DNA of 64,000 nt from Alcanivorax sp. GTDB taxonomy: Bacteria > Pseudomonadota > Gammaproteobacteria > Pseudomonadales > Alcanivoracaceae. A program made the position numbers and the translations under genes. The stretch is from assembly GCA_017794945.1 (NCBI GenBank), contig CP051239.1, forward strand, positions 682,001 to 746,000. Reading direction: 5' to 3'. Shown here piece by piece: positions 33,148-42,198 of the stretch; the first letter of the stretch is position 1; every line of letters begins with the position of its first letter. The notes below the pieces were generated by a model. The model made no database searches and was not told the origin of the DNA. It worked only from the letters and a program-made list of their open reading frames with translations.

Positions 33148-33747
33148 ATGTCTCCACGCAACAAAAACAGGCTGACCTTGCTGGCCATCGTCAGTCCCTT
33201 CGTACTGTTCTTCATCGCCGGCCGGTATTTCGTGGATCCCTGGGAACTGCCCCGGGAGAACAAGGGCGAGCTGCTGATTCCGCATATCCAGCTGGACACC
33301 CTGGCGCTGCGTGACGACAGCGGCGAACCCTATGACGGCGAAGACACCGCCGGCCTCTGGACGCTGATGTACGTGGCCGGCGCCGAATGCGGCAAGGCCT
33401 GCAAGAACGGCCTCTACTACCAGATGCGCCAGGTCCAGCAAACGCTGGGCGAGAATATGGAACGGCTGCGCCGGGTGATCGTTCACACCGCGCCGGCCAA
33501 TGCCGAGTTACGCGCTTTCCTGGAGGATAACGTGGCCGGCACCGTGGAAGTGGACGGCGACCCGCGAACCGTCCGCGAGGCGCTGGCGCCGGCCACGGAC
33601 CAACCGGTGGGGGACATTTTCGTGGTCAGCCCGGACGGCCAGATTTTCCTGCGCTACCCCACCCACGACAGCATGGATGCCACCCTGGAAGAGGCGGAGA
33701 ACATCCGCCTGGATCTTGAGCGCACCCTCAAAGGCTCCCTGATCTAA
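33148..33747 (+). CDS. SCO/thioredoxin-like membrane protein of the oxidase cluster
   Basis: A 199-residue protein with one N-terminal membrane helix and a periplasmic thioredoxin-like domain. A CxxxC motif (ECGKACKN) lies where SCO proteins carry their copper cysteines, and FVVSPDGQIFLRYP resembles the SCO/peroxiredoxin strand. The conserved His of true SCO is not obvious. It may act in copper or thiol chemistry of CuA (inference). A canonical SCO is encoded at 57411-57989. Confidence 0.75.
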   Translation: MSPRNKNRLTLLAIVSPFVLFFIAGRYFVDPWELPRENKGELLIPHIQLDTLALRDDSGEPYDGEDTAGLWTLMYVAGAECGKACKNGLYYQMRQVQQTLGENMERLRRVIVHTAPANAELRAFLEDNVAGTVEVDGDPRTVREALAPATDQPVGDIFVVSPDGQIFLRYPTHDSMDATLEEAENIRLDLERTLKGSLI

Positions 33748-33760
33748 GGTCCCGATAACC

Positions 33761-34849
33761 ATGCATCTCAACGCACACCGTTCCGACCTCAACGACGCGC
33801 CGACGCGCTCGCAAATCTGGATGCGCCGCCTGACCGTTCTGGCCCTGCTGATGGCCGCCGGCGTGATTATTCTGGGCGCCTGGACCCGGCTCTCCGACGC
33901 CGGCCTGGGCTGCCCGGACTGGCCCGGCTGCTACGGCCATCTGGACGTGCGCAAGGCCATTTCCCACGTTAACGAACAGAATGAGATCGCCCCGGGCGCC
34001 CTGCGCGAGGCCCACAAAACCGTGCCGGAAATGGTGCACCGCTATTTCGCCTCCGCCCTGGGCCTGATGATCCTGATCATCGCCGCGCTCGGGGTAGCGA
34101 ACCGCAAGCGCGTCAAGCAACCGGTGAAGCTGCCGCTGTTCCTGGTGGCGCTGGTGATCTTCCAGGGCATTCTCGGCATGTGGACGGTGACCATGGGGCT
34201 GCAGCCCACCATCGTGATGCTGCATCTGCTCGGCGGCTTCACCACCTTCACCCTGCTGGCGCTGTTGGCCGCGCGTCTGTACCGCTGGCCCAGCTTCCTC
34301 AACGACTGCGACGTGCGCAGTATGAAGCCGCTGGCCTCGATCACCCTGGCGGCGCTGGTGCTGCAGATCGCCCTGGGCGGCTGGACCACCGCCAACTACG
34401 CGGCGGTGGTGTGCACCGAGCTGCCGGTGTGCGAGGACGGCTGGACCGAGCACCTGAATTTCGAGGACGCCTTTGTGTTCTGGGGCCACGAGCACGACAA
34501 ACCGGACTATGAGTTCGGCGTGCTGCAGAACGACGCCCGCACTACCATCCATGTGATGCATCGCTTCGGCGCGCTGCTGGTGACGGTGCTGGGGCTGCTG
34601 CTGGTGGGCCGCATCCTGCTGCGCGCGCGCAGCGTGTTCTTCCGCAACTTCGCGCTCACCATACTCGGGCTGCTGACCGTGCAGATCGGCCTGGGAATCA
34701 GTAATGTGGTGTTCGCGGTACCGCTGGCGGTGGCCGTGGCCCACAACTTCGGCGCCGTGGTCTTGCTGGTGTCGCTGGTGTTGTTTATCCGTGCCATCAA
34801 TGTGAAGTGCGCCGCACGCCACCCGCAATCCGAGGAGAGTGCGCTTTGA
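33761..34849 (+). CDS. ctaA: Haem A synthase CtaA (Cox15)
   Basis: A 362-residue membrane enzyme that oxidises the C8 methyl of haem O to give haem A. Eight helices. The paired histidines are in MVHRYFASALG and MLHLLGGFTTF of the first half, and VMHRFGALLVT and AVAHNFGAVV of the second. The opening WTRLSDAGLGCPDWPGCYG contains the cysteine loop. Its stop overlaps the TTG start of ctaB. Confidence 0.95.
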   Translation: MHLNAHRSDLNDAPTRSQIWMRRLTVLALLMAAGVIILGAWTRLSDAGLGCPDWPGCYGHLDVRKAISHVNEQNEIAPGALREAHKTVPEMVHRYFASALGLMILIIAALGVANRKRVKQPVKLPLFLVALVIFQGILGMWTVTMGLQPTIVMLHLLGGFTTFTLLALLAARLYRWPSFLNDCDVRSMKPLASITLAALVLQIALGGWTTANYAAVVCTELPVCEDGWTEHLNFEDAFVFWGHEHDKPDYEFGVLQNDARTTIHVMHRFGALLVTVLGLLLVGRILLRARSVFFRNFALTILGLLTVQIGLGISNVVFAVPLAVAVAHNFGAVVLLVSLVLFIRAINVKCAARHPQSEESAL

Positions 34850-35778
34850 GCGAGAAATCCGCCGTAAGCGAACAGAACAACGGCACCGGCACGCCCCACT
34901 GGCGTGACTATCTGGCGCTGACCAAGCCCGGCGTGGTGATGCTGCTGATGGTCACCGCGGTGGCCGGCATGTTCCTGGCCACGGATCCGCCGGGCATGGT
35001 GCCGCTGTCCACCTTTATTCCCGCCTTCGCCGGGCTCTATCTGGCGATGATGGCGTCCGCGGCGATCAACCAGATCATGGATCAGAAGATCGACGCGATC
35101 ATGAAGCGCACCGAAAAGCGGCCGCTGGTGGCCGGCAAGCTGTCGCCGAAAGCGGCGATCACCTTCGCGGTGGCGCTGGCGCTGGCGTCCATGGCGATGC
35201 TGTATTTTCTGGTCAACCCGCTCACCGCCGGGCTCACCCTGTTCGGCTTCGTCGGCTACGCCTTCGTTTATACCCTGTACCTGAAGCGGGCGACGCCGCA
35301 GAACATCGTGATCGGCGGCATCGCCGGCGCCATCCCGCCGTTGCTGGGCTGGACCGCCGTCACCAACGAACTGCACCCCTACGCCTGGCTGCTGGTGCTG
35401 ATCATCTTCGTGTGGACGCCGCCGCACTTCTGGGCGCTGGCCATCCACCGCGCCGACGAATACGCCAAGGCCGACGTGCCGATGCTGCCGGTGACCCACG
35501 GCATTCCCTTCACCCGGGAATCGGTGCTCTATTACACCATTCTGCTGTTCATCTGCTCGCTGCTGCCCTACCTCACCGGCATGAGCGGCCTGATTTACCT
35601 GGTCAGCGCGGTGATTCTCAGCGGCATCTTCCTGGTGCACGCGGTACGCCTGCGCTTCAGCAAGGACCCGAAGCTGCCGATGAAAACCTTCGGCTACTCC
35701 ATCGTCTACCTGTTCGTGCTGTTCACCGCCCTGCTAGTGGACCACTACATCCCGGTTCAACCCTTAGGGACACTCTGA
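34846..35778 (+). CDS. ctaB: Protohaem IX farnesyltransferase (haem O synthase)
   Basis: Prenyltransferase that adds a farnesyl group to haem B, giving haem O for CtaA. UbiA-type fold, 310 residues; the metal-binding region reads NQIMDQKIDAIMKRTEKRPL and the second reads HRADEYAKADVPMLPV. The best start is TTG 34846, which overlaps the ctaA stop and has GAGGAG eight bases before it; an ATG at 34807 would lie inside ctaA. Confidence 0.94.
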   Translation: MSEKSAVSEQNNGTGTPHWRDYLALTKPGVVMLLMVTAVAGMFLATDPPGMVPLSTFIPAFAGLYLAMMASAAINQIMDQKIDAIMKRTEKRPLVAGKLSPKAAITFAVALALASMAMLYFLVNPLTAGLTLFGFVGYAFVYTLYLKRATPQNIVIGGIAGAIPPLLGWTAVTNELHPYAWLLVLIIFVWTPPHFWALAIHRADEYAKADVPMLPVTHGIPFTRESVLYYTILLFICSLLPYLTGMSGLIYLVSAVILSGIFLVHAVRLRFSKDPKLPMKTFGYSIVYLFVLFTALLVDHYIPVQPLGTL

Positions 35779-35855
35779 ACAGCGGCCTGGTCGCTTGACG
35801 GGACACGCGCCCCGGTATCCAATCCCATGGCCAATAAATAAAGGGGAAGGGAACC

Positions 35856-36443
35856 ATGGGGACCTGGCTGTTTTTCGGCGTACTCATCGCCATCGGCGTC
35901 GGGCTGGTGGTTATTTACAACCGCCTGGTGAGCCTTAAAAACCGCTTCAAGAACGCGTTCGCGCAGATCGACGTGCAGCTGCAACGGCGCCACGATCTGA
36001 TACCCAACCTGGTGGAAACCGCCAAGGCCTACATGGACCATGAGCGGGAAACCCTGTCGCGGGTCACCGAGGCCCGCAATCAGGCGGAGGGCGCGCGCCG
36101 CGACGCCGCCGCCGACCCCGAGGACGGCGCCGCCATCGGCCGCCTCGGGCGGGCCGAATCCCTGCTTTCCGGCAGCCTGTCGCGGCTGCTGGCGGTGAGC
36201 GAAAGCTACCCGGACCTCAAGGCCAACCAGACCATGGCCGAGCTGATGGAAGAGTTGAGCAGCACGGAAAACCGCATCGGCTTCGCCCGTCAGGCCTTCA
36301 ACGACGCGGTGATGCACTACAACACCTACCGGGAACAGTTTCCCAACAACCTGGTCAGCGGCCTGTTCGGGCCGTTCCGGGTCGCGGAGCTGCTGGAAAT
36401 CGACGACCCGCGGGCACGTCAGGCGGTGAACGTCACTTTCTGA
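35856..36443 (+). CDS. LemA-family membrane protein
   Basis: A 195-residue LemA homologue anchored by an N-terminal helix (about 3-22) in place of a lipobox. It has LVSLKNRFKNAFAQIDVQL, RRHDLIPNLVETAKAY and LSSTENRIGFARQAFNDAV. AAGGGGAAGGG precedes the ATG. It is paired with the M48 peptidase ten bases downstream. Different from the lipoprotein LemA at 4914. Confidence 0.9.
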   Translation: MGTWLFFGVLIAIGVGLVVIYNRLVSLKNRFKNAFAQIDVQLQRRHDLIPNLVETAKAYMDHERETLSRVTEARNQAEGARRDAAADPEDGAAIGRLGRAESLLSGSLSRLLAVSESYPDLKANQTMAELMEELSSTENRIGFARQAFNDAVMHYNTYREQFPNNLVSGLFGPFRVAELLEIDDPRARQAVNVTF

Positions 36444-36453
36444 CGCCACGCCA

Positions 36454-38259
36454 ATGAATTTCTTTCAACATCAGGAACGGGCCCGGCGGCGCACGCTGCT
36501 GCTGGCGCTCTACTTCCTGCTCGCCCTGGCCGCCGTGGTGGCGGCGGTGAACCTGGCCTGCTGGCTGGCCTGGCAATGGTGGCCGCTGCCGGGGGCGGCC
36601 GCCGGCGGCTGGTTCGCCGGCGACGCCTTCTGGTGGGTCACGCTGGGCACCCTGGGGCTGTTGTTGGCGGGGTCCCTGCATAAGGCCTGGCAACTGCGCC
36701 ATGGCGGCGAAGGCCTGGCGGCGATGCTCGGCGCCCGGGAGATCGCCAGCCACAGCGGCGACGCCGCGGAGCGCCGGCTACGCAACGTGGTCGAGGAAAT
36801 GAGCCTGGCCGCCGGCACCATCATGCCGCGCACCTATGTGCTGCCCGGCGAGACCGGCATCAATGCGTTCGTGGCCGGGCCCACGCCGTCGCGGGCGGTG
36901 CTGGTGGTCACCGAGGGCGCCCTGGCGCAACTGGACCGGGACGAGCTGCAGGGCGTGGTGGCCCATGAATTCAGCCATATTCTGAATGGCGATGTGCGCA
37001 TCAATCTGCGGCTGATGGCGGCACTGGCCGGCATTCTCACGGTCGGCAAGCTGGGCGAGTTCCTGCTTCATATGTCGCCCACCAGCGACCGTCGCCGAAA
37101 CGGCGGCCTGCTGATTCTCGCCGGCCTGGTGCTGATGGCCATCGGCTACGCGGGGCTGTTTTTCGGGCGCCTGATCAAGGCGGCCATTTCCCGCCAGCGG
37201 GAGCGGCTGGCGGACGCCAGCGCGGTGCAGTTCACCCGGCAACCGGCGGGCCTGGCCGGTGCCCTGATCAAGATCCGTAACGGCAACGGCTCGCACCTGC
37301 GCAGCGTGCACGCCGAGGACCTGAGCCATATGGGCTTCGCGGAGACCCTGACATTCCGCCTGCGCCGCCTGCTCGCCACCCACCCCACCCTGGACCAGCG
37401 GCTGCACGCCCTGGGTGCCCCCTGGGCGGCCCGCGCCCGGGTGCGAGCCCGGACCACGTCTTCGCCATCGCCCGCACCGGCCCCTTCGGAACGGATCGGC
37501 CGGCTCGACGACGATAACCTGGGCTACGCCCGGACGCTGGTGGACACCCTGCCCGACGGCCTGTACCAGGCCCTGCACGCCCAGGAAGGCGCCGAATGCG
37601 TGCTTTACGCCCTGGCGCTGGGCGACGTCCGCCCACCACCCGCGCTGCGCCGTGGCCGCCGCGCCGCGCTGGTCGACCAGGTGGCGGCGCTGGGCACCCG
37701 GCTGCGCCTGCCGCTGTTGGATCTGGCCCTGGCCACCCTCCGCCAGGCGCCGCCGGAGCGCCGCCCGGTGATCCTTAAGCAACTGCGGGCGCTCACCGCG
37801 CGGCGCCGCGATCAGGACCTGCTGTGCTGGGCACTGACCGCCATTACCGAACGCCATCTGGGGGCGCCGCGCCGCGCCCTGCCCCGGCCGGACATCCACC
37901 GTCTGGCGGCGGTGGCCAACGACATTCAGGTGGTGTTTTCCGCCCTGGCCTGGGCCGGCGACTCGGCCCGGGGCACTGCCCTCAGCGGTTTCCAGCGTGC
38001 CACCCATGGGCTGCTCCCGGCCGGCCGCCTGCTGCTGGCGCCGGAGCGCTGCACGCCGGCCCGCCTGGACCCGGCGATCGCCCGGTTGTCCCGTCTTACG
38101 CCGCTGCTCAAAGCACCGCTGATCGACGCCGCCGCCGATCTGGTGCTCGCCGACGGCCAGGTGCAGGTGGCGGAGGCCGAACTCCTGCGTGCTCTGTGCA
38201 CCCTGCTCGACAGCCCCATGCCCCCGCTCTTTGGCACTCCCACGCGTAGGTCGGGTTAG
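36454..38259 (+). CDS. M48 family metallopeptidase with long C-terminal region
   Basis: A 601-residue membrane protease related to HtpX/Ste24. Two N-terminal helices, then the zinc motif VVAHEFSHILNGD near residue 170, two more helices, and RERLADASAVQFTR supplying the third ligand. The last 250 residues (a helical region ending in an acidic TerB-like stretch, LVLADGQVQVAEAELLRALC) exceed typical M48 enzymes. The final residues TRRSG and the stop codon are encoded by a palindromic repeat that runs on downstream. Cotranscribed with lemA. Confidence 0.88.
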   Translation: MNFFQHQERARRRTLLLALYFLLALAAVVAAVNLACWLAWQWWPLPGAAAGGWFAGDAFWWVTLGTLGLLLAGSLHKAWQLRHGGEGLAAMLGAREIASHSGDAAERRLRNVVEEMSLAAGTIMPRTYVLPGETGINAFVAGPTPSRAVLVVTEGALAQLDRDELQGVVAHEFSHILNGDVRINLRLMAALAGILTVGKLGEFLLHMSPTSDRRRNGGLLILAGLVLMAIGYAGLFFGRLIKAAISRQRERLADASAVQFTRQPAGLAGALIKIRNGNGSHLRSVHAEDLSHMGFAETLTFRLRRLLATHPTLDQRLHALGAPWAARARVRARTTSSPSPAPAPSERIGRLDDDNLGYARTLVDTLPDGLYQALHAQEGAECVLYALALGDVRPPPALRRGRRAALVDQVAALGTRLRLPLLDLALATLRQAPPERRPVILKQLRALTARRRDQDLLCWALTAITERHLGAPRRALPRPDIHRLAAVANDIQVVFSALAWAGDSARGTALSGFQRATHGLLPAGRLLLAPERCTPARLDPAIARLSRLTPLLKAPLIDAAADLVLADGQVQVAEAELLRALCTLLDSPMPPLFGTPTRRSG

Positions 38260-38339
38260 GCCAATGGCCGTAACCCGACAGACCTTGGGCGCGACGTTCC
38301 CAGGCTGATGTCGGGTTACGCTTCGCTAACCCGACCTAC
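38246..38339. repeat. Nested palindrome GTAGGTCGGGTTAG
   Basis: Outer arms GTAGGTCGGGTTAG and CTAACCCGACCTAC (38246-38259, 38326-38339), inner arms GTAACCCGACA and TGTCGGGTTAC (38270-38280, 38309-38319). This sequence type is familiar as an intergenic repeat in many proteobacterial genomes. Here it supplies the end of the M48 gene. Confidence 0.85.
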
Positions 38340-38370
38340 CCAGCTTCGTAGAAGGGGCTATCTCCCAGGC

Positions 38371-38398
38371 TTGGCTAGTTTTTAAACTGTGATAGAGT
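38371..38398 (+). promoter_or_regulatory. Possible sigma70 promoter
   Basis: TTGGCT, 16 bases, TAGAGT. Transcription would begin near 38405, at the first leader hairpin of the 38478 gene. Confidence 0.4.
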
Positions 38399-38404
38399 TC
38401 GCAT

Positions 38405-38477
38405 TGTCGGCTCTGGGGGAGCCGGGGGACGACGGTTCGGGGGAACCGTCACGAGGGACACTGGGAGACACACATCC
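38405..38477 (+). promoter_or_regulatory. Structured GGGA-rich leader
   Basis: Two perfect hairpins, CGGCTC-TGGGG-GAGCCG (38408-38424) and GACGGTTC-GGGG-GAACCGTC (38431-38450). At least five GGGA repeats occur before the ATG, two at the loop borders and one (CTGGGAGA) at ribosome-binding-site position. The layout suggests binding by a GGA-recognising protein such as CsrA/RsmA (inference). Confidence 0.4.
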
Positions 38478-38858
38478 ATGGAGATCACCAAGAACAGCCA
38501 CCGCAACACCTGGCAAGCGGTTCATGAAACCACCCTGGCTATCCGCGAAGGCCGGCTCGACCCGGCGCTCACCGATTGGCTGAACCGGCAAGGCGTGCGG
38601 GTGGAAACCGCCCTGTTCGCCAGCGTGCGCCAATGCGACCAGCGCCTTTACATGGGCACCCTGGTGGATGAAAAGGGCCGGGTGCTGGAATACCTGGCCA
38701 ACCTGGACCTGCCGGAGGACGATGCCCTCGACGATGTCACCGCCGAGCTGGGCCCGAAGTGCTCCTACCACGACCGCCACGATCCCTGCGATCCGGTCAC
38801 CATGGCGTTGATGATCCAGCGCGGCCAGGCGCCGGCGTTCGCCGCGCAGCCGGCTTAG
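38478..38858 (+). CDS. Protein of unknown function
   Basis: A 126-residue soluble protein without a recognised domain. It starts MEITKNSHRNTWQAVHETTL, has alternating helix and strand character (LYMGTLVDEKGRVLEYLANLDL), and ends with a His/Cys/Asp cluster (CSYHDRHDPCDPVTM). Preceded by a structured leader. Its stop codon overlaps that of the convergent GNAT-like gene by a few bases. Confidence 0.7.
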   Translation: MEITKNSHRNTWQAVHETTLAIREGRLDPALTDWLNRQGVRVETALFASVRQCDQRLYMGTLVDEKGRVLEYLANLDLPEDDALDDVTAELGPKCSYHDRHDPCDPVTMALMIQRGQAPAFAAQPA

Positions 38859-39895
38859 AGGACGTCCGTCCGGTACGGCAGCAGGCCGCGCGCCTCCTCC
38901 CGGTACGCGTGCACGTGGCGCGCCTCGCGCTGACAGAAATCCGCCACCGCGTCCTGGAAGGCCGGCTCCGCCAGCCAGTGCAGTGAGTAGGTGAGCACTG
39001 GCTCGAAGCCGCGCAGAATCTTGTGCTCGCCCTGCACGCCGGGGTCGAATTCGGCCAGGCCCCGCTCAATGGCAAACTCAATGCCCTGGTAGTAGCAGAC
39101 CTCGAAGTGCAGCGCGTCGTATTCGCGCACGCTGCCCCAGTAGCGGCCGTACAGCGCCCGGTCGTCAAACAGATAGAGGCCGGCGGCCACCGGTTCGTCG
39201 CCGTCGCTGGCCACCACCAGCAGCACCTGATCCCCAAGCTGTTCGGCCAGGCGCCGGAAGAACGCCTCGCTGAGATAGGGCAGCTGTCCGCGCACCAGAT
39301 AGGTGTTGGCGTAGCAGTGGAAAAAGAAACGCCAGCTTTGCGGGTCGATGTCGGCGCCGGTGAGGCGCGTGACGGTGAGCCCCTGTTCGGCCACCCGCCG
39401 CCGTTCGCGGCGCACGCTTTTGCGCTTGCGGGAGTTAAAGCCGGCCAGGAACTCGTCGAAATCACGATAGCCCCGGTTGAACCAGCGGAAGTGGCAGGCC
39501 TGCCGCTCCACCAGGGGCAGCTCTTGCAGGGCTTCCCGCGCGGCCTGATCCGGGAACAGCAGGTGCCAGCCGCTGGCGCCCTGCTCGCGGATCCGCTCGC
39601 GCACCCCTTCCCACAGTTGCTGGGGCCGCCAGTCGCCACGCCAGCGCGGGCCGACCACCGGCGTAAACGGAATCGCGGTGACCAGCTTGGGGTAATAGGC
39701 CAGCCCGTTACGCTGGTAGGCGTCCGCCCAGGCGAAATCGAACACGTACTCGCCGCGCGAGCCGTCGCGGGCGTAGATCGGCATCAGGGCGTCGCCGTCA
39801 CGCAGGTGACAGGGCCCCCAACCACGGCTCGGCGTGGCGGCGCCGGTGTCTTGCAGGGCGTTGAGAAAGGCGTCGGTGAGAAAGGGAAACTCCAT
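38855..39895 (-). CDS. GNAT-like peptidogalycan biosynthesis family protein (DUF482)
   Basis: A 346-residue acyltransferase-fold protein of the DUF482/FemAB-like group. It contains NSRKRKSVRRERRRVAEQGL, FFFHCYANTYLVRGQLPYLS and HFEVCYYQGIEFAIERGL followed by VQGEHKILRGFEPVLTYS, all typical. The substrate is not known. The N-terminus is slightly shorter than some relatives, and the ATG at 39895 lacks a strong ribosome-binding site. Confidence 0.85.
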   Translation of the reverse strand: MEFPFLTDAFLNALQDTGAATPSRGWGPCHLRDGDALMPIYARDGSRGEYVFDFAWADAYQRNGLAYYPKLVTAIPFTPVVGPRWRGDWRPQQLWEGVRERIREQGASGWHLLFPDQAAREALQELPLVERQACHFRWFNRGYRDFDEFLAGFNSRKRKSVRRERRRVAEQGLTVTRLTGADIDPQSWRFFFHCYANTYLVRGQLPYLSEAFFRRLAEQLGDQVLLVVASDGDEPVAAGLYLFDDRALYGRYWGSVREYDALHFEVCYYQGIEFAIERGLAEFDPGVQGEHKILRGFEPVLTYSLHWLAEPAFQDAVADFCQREARHVHAYREEARGLLPYRTDVL

Positions 39896-40077
39896 GGCGA
39901 CAGGATACTGACCCCGGGGCGGCCAGGCGAGGCCAACGTGAACATGAGATTACCGTGCCGCTTCGTTACAATGGCGGCGCGGCGATAACGATAATGCGGG
40001 AGCCTCCCGAAGCCGCTCGCCTCTTTGCACGGCGATTTGTTTCCTTTTTTCGAGTCACCAACAAGGTTCGTCGATCA

Positions 40078-40656
40078 ATGAAAGTTTCCAAACCCCTGGC
40101 GGCGTTCTACGTCCTGGCCGCCCTTTTGCTTGCGTTACCCGGTGCCTGGCTGCTGTTCGCCCCGCACGCCTTTATTCTTTTCGTACACGGCGGCGATCAA
40201 ACATTGCTGGTCTCTCCCCTGCTCAGCCAGCAAACCGGCCTGGGCCTGCTGCTGGCGGCGGCGGTGAATCTGGTCTGCCTGGCCGGCGGCCGCACGCGCA
40301 CCGCCCTGCACGTGGCGGTGTTCTTCTATCTGGCCGGGCTGGTGGCCAGCCACGGGGCGCCGGTGTTCACGCTGGACGGCGCCTGGTTGTGGGCCCCGGT
40401 GCTGGTGTACCTGCTGCCGCTGGCGCCCTGGGGCCGTCTCGCCCGGGACGGCCGCCGACAGGGCGAGGTGAAGTGGTTCAACCCCAATAAAGGCTTCGGC
40501 TTTATTCTCGACGATAGCGGCGAAGAGATTTTCGTCCACTTCAAGGCGGTGCGGAACGGCGGCCGCCGCAGCCTGCGCACCGGCACCCGGGTGCGCTTCG
40601 TGATTCGCGAGTCCGAGCGCGGCGACCAGGCCGACGACGTGTACATTCAGCAATGA
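40078..40656 (+). CDS. Membrane protein with C-terminal cold-shock domain
   Basis: A 192-residue protein in two parts: four predicted membrane helices (about 5-25, 45-70, 80-95, 103-122) and a complete C-terminal cold-shock domain. The RNP1-like GEVKWFNPNKGFGFI is followed by EEIFVHFKAV, with VRFVIRESERGDQADDV closing. This would place a nucleic-acid-binding domain on the cytoplasmic face of the membrane. The ATG at 40078 has only a weak upstream site. The stop overlaps the symporter start by four bases. Confidence 0.82.
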   Translation: MKVSKPLAAFYVLAALLLALPGAWLLFAPHAFILFVHGGDQTLLVSPLLSQQTGLGLLLAAAVNLVCLAGGRTRTALHVAVFFYLAGLVASHGAPVFTLDGAWLWAPVLVYLLPLAPWGRLARDGRRQGEVKWFNPNKGFGFILDDSGEEIFVHFKAVRNGGRRSLRTGTRVRFVIRESERGDQADDVYIQQ

Positions 40657-42182
40657 CCCTGTCGCTGCTCGACTGGGCGGTGCTGTTGGCCTATCTGGCG
40701 GTGGTGCTGCTGATCGGGTTTTACTTCGCCCGCCGCAATACCAGCACCGAGGAGTATTTCGTCGGCGGGCGGCGCTTCCGGGGCTGGGTGATCGGCCTGT
40801 CCCTGGTGGGCACCTCGATCAGCTCGATCACCTTCCTGGCCTACCCGGCGGACGCGTTCAAGACCGGCTGGCTGCGTTATCTGCCCAACCTGGCGCTGCC
40901 GGTGGCGCTGTTCGTGGCCGCCTATGTGTTCCTGCCGTTTTTCCGGCGCGGCAACATGACCAGCGCCTACGAGTTTCTGGAACAGCGCTTCGGCCCCAGC
41001 GTGCGGGTGTACGGCGCCCTGGCGTTCATCGTCGCCCAGCTGGTGCGCCTGGCGATGATCCTGTGGCTGCTGTCGTTGCTGATCCAGCAGCTGGTGGACG
41101 TGACGCCGACCACCGCGATCGTCGGCGCCGGCCTGTTCGTCGGCCTGTACACCATTATCGGCGGCATCGACGCGGTGATCTGGACCGACGTGCTGCAGAC
41201 CGTGGTGTTGATGATCGGCGGGCTGCTGTGCATCTGGGTGGTGGTGGAAGCGCTGCCCGGCGGCCTGGGGCAGGTGTTCCGGGAAGCCTCGGCGGCGGGC
41301 AAGTTCGCGCTCGCGGAGTTCGACGACGGCACGCCGCAGCCGGTGCGCTGGCAGCCGTCGCTGAGTGAGAAGACCGTCACCATGATGCTGCTGATCGGCC
41401 TGACCAACTGGCTGACGGAATACTCCAGCAACCAGAACACCGTGCAGCGCTACTGCGCCTCGCGCTCCATGAAAGAGGCGCGCCGGGGCCTGTGGGTGTA
41501 CCTGTTCACCGCGCTGCCGGTGTGGGCGTTCTATATGTTGCTGGGCACCGCCCTGTGGGTGTTCTTCCAGCACTACCCGGACCCCACCGCCGCGGCGGTG
41601 CTTACCGGCGAGGCCCGGGCCGAATCGATCATGCCCTGGTTCATCACCGAGTACCTGCCGTCCGGCATCGCCGGCCTGGTGGTGGCGGCGGCGCTGGCGG
41701 CGGCGATGAGCTCGCTGGACTCCAGCATCAACTCGGTGAGCACGGTGTCGATCGTCGATCTCTACCGGCGCCACCTGCGCACTGGGCTCAGCGATAAACA
41801 CTATCTAACGGTGGCGCGCACCGTGGCGGCGCTGGTGACGGTGCTGATGATCCTCGGCGCGCTCTGGCTCAACGGCGCCAGCACCCACACCCTGCAGGAC
41901 ACCTCCACGATTCTGGTGTCGCTGTTCGGCGGCGGCATGCTGGGGTTGTATCTGCTCGGCTTCCTGACCCGCGTGGGTGACGCGCGCGCCGCCTGGTGCG
42001 GCATCGGCATGACGCTGCTGTTCACCGGCTGGACGGTGCTCACCAACAAAGGGCTGATGCCGGCGGCGCTGAGCGCGCCGTTCGATCTCTACTACACCGG
42101 CCTGATCGGCAATCTGGTGATGTTCCTGGTGGGCTACGGCATGGCCCGCCTGTTCGACCGCCGCCCGGTGGCGGCGGCCTGA
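40653..42182 (+). CDS. Sodium:solute symporter family protein
   Basis: A 509-residue transporter of the SSS family with about 13 helices. It contains EEYFVGGRRFRGWVIGLSLVG, YEFLEQRFG and the second-half AAAMSSLDSSINSVSTV, which forms the sodium site. The substrate cannot be told from sequence; sugar or sialic-acid-like relatives exist. It is translationally coupled (ATGA) to the membrane/cold-shock gene. A sialidase-like gene lies close on the opposite strand. Confidence 0.88.
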   Translation: MTLSLLDWAVLLAYLAVVLLIGFYFARRNTSTEEYFVGGRRFRGWVIGLSLVGTSISSITFLAYPADAFKTGWLRYLPNLALPVALFVAAYVFLPFFRRGNMTSAYEFLEQRFGPSVRVYGALAFIVAQLVRLAMILWLLSLLIQQLVDVTPTTAIVGAGLFVGLYTIIGGIDAVIWTDVLQTVVLMIGGLLCIWVVVEALPGGLGQVFREASAAGKFALAEFDDGTPQPVRWQPSLSEKTVTMMLLIGLTNWLTEYSSNQNTVQRYCASRSMKEARRGLWVYLFTALPVWAFYMLLGTALWVFFQHYPDPTAAAVLTGEARAESIMPWFITEYLPSGIAGLVVAAALAAAMSSLDSSINSVSTVSIVDLYRRHLRTGLSDKHYLTVARTVAALVTVLMILGALWLNGASTHTLQDTSTILVSLFGGGMLGLYLLGFLTRVGDARAAWCGIGMTLLFTGWTVLTNKGLMPAALSAPFDLYYTGLIGNLVMFLVGYGMARLFDRRPVAAA

Positions 42183-42198
42183 GGCGCCACCGGAAGGC

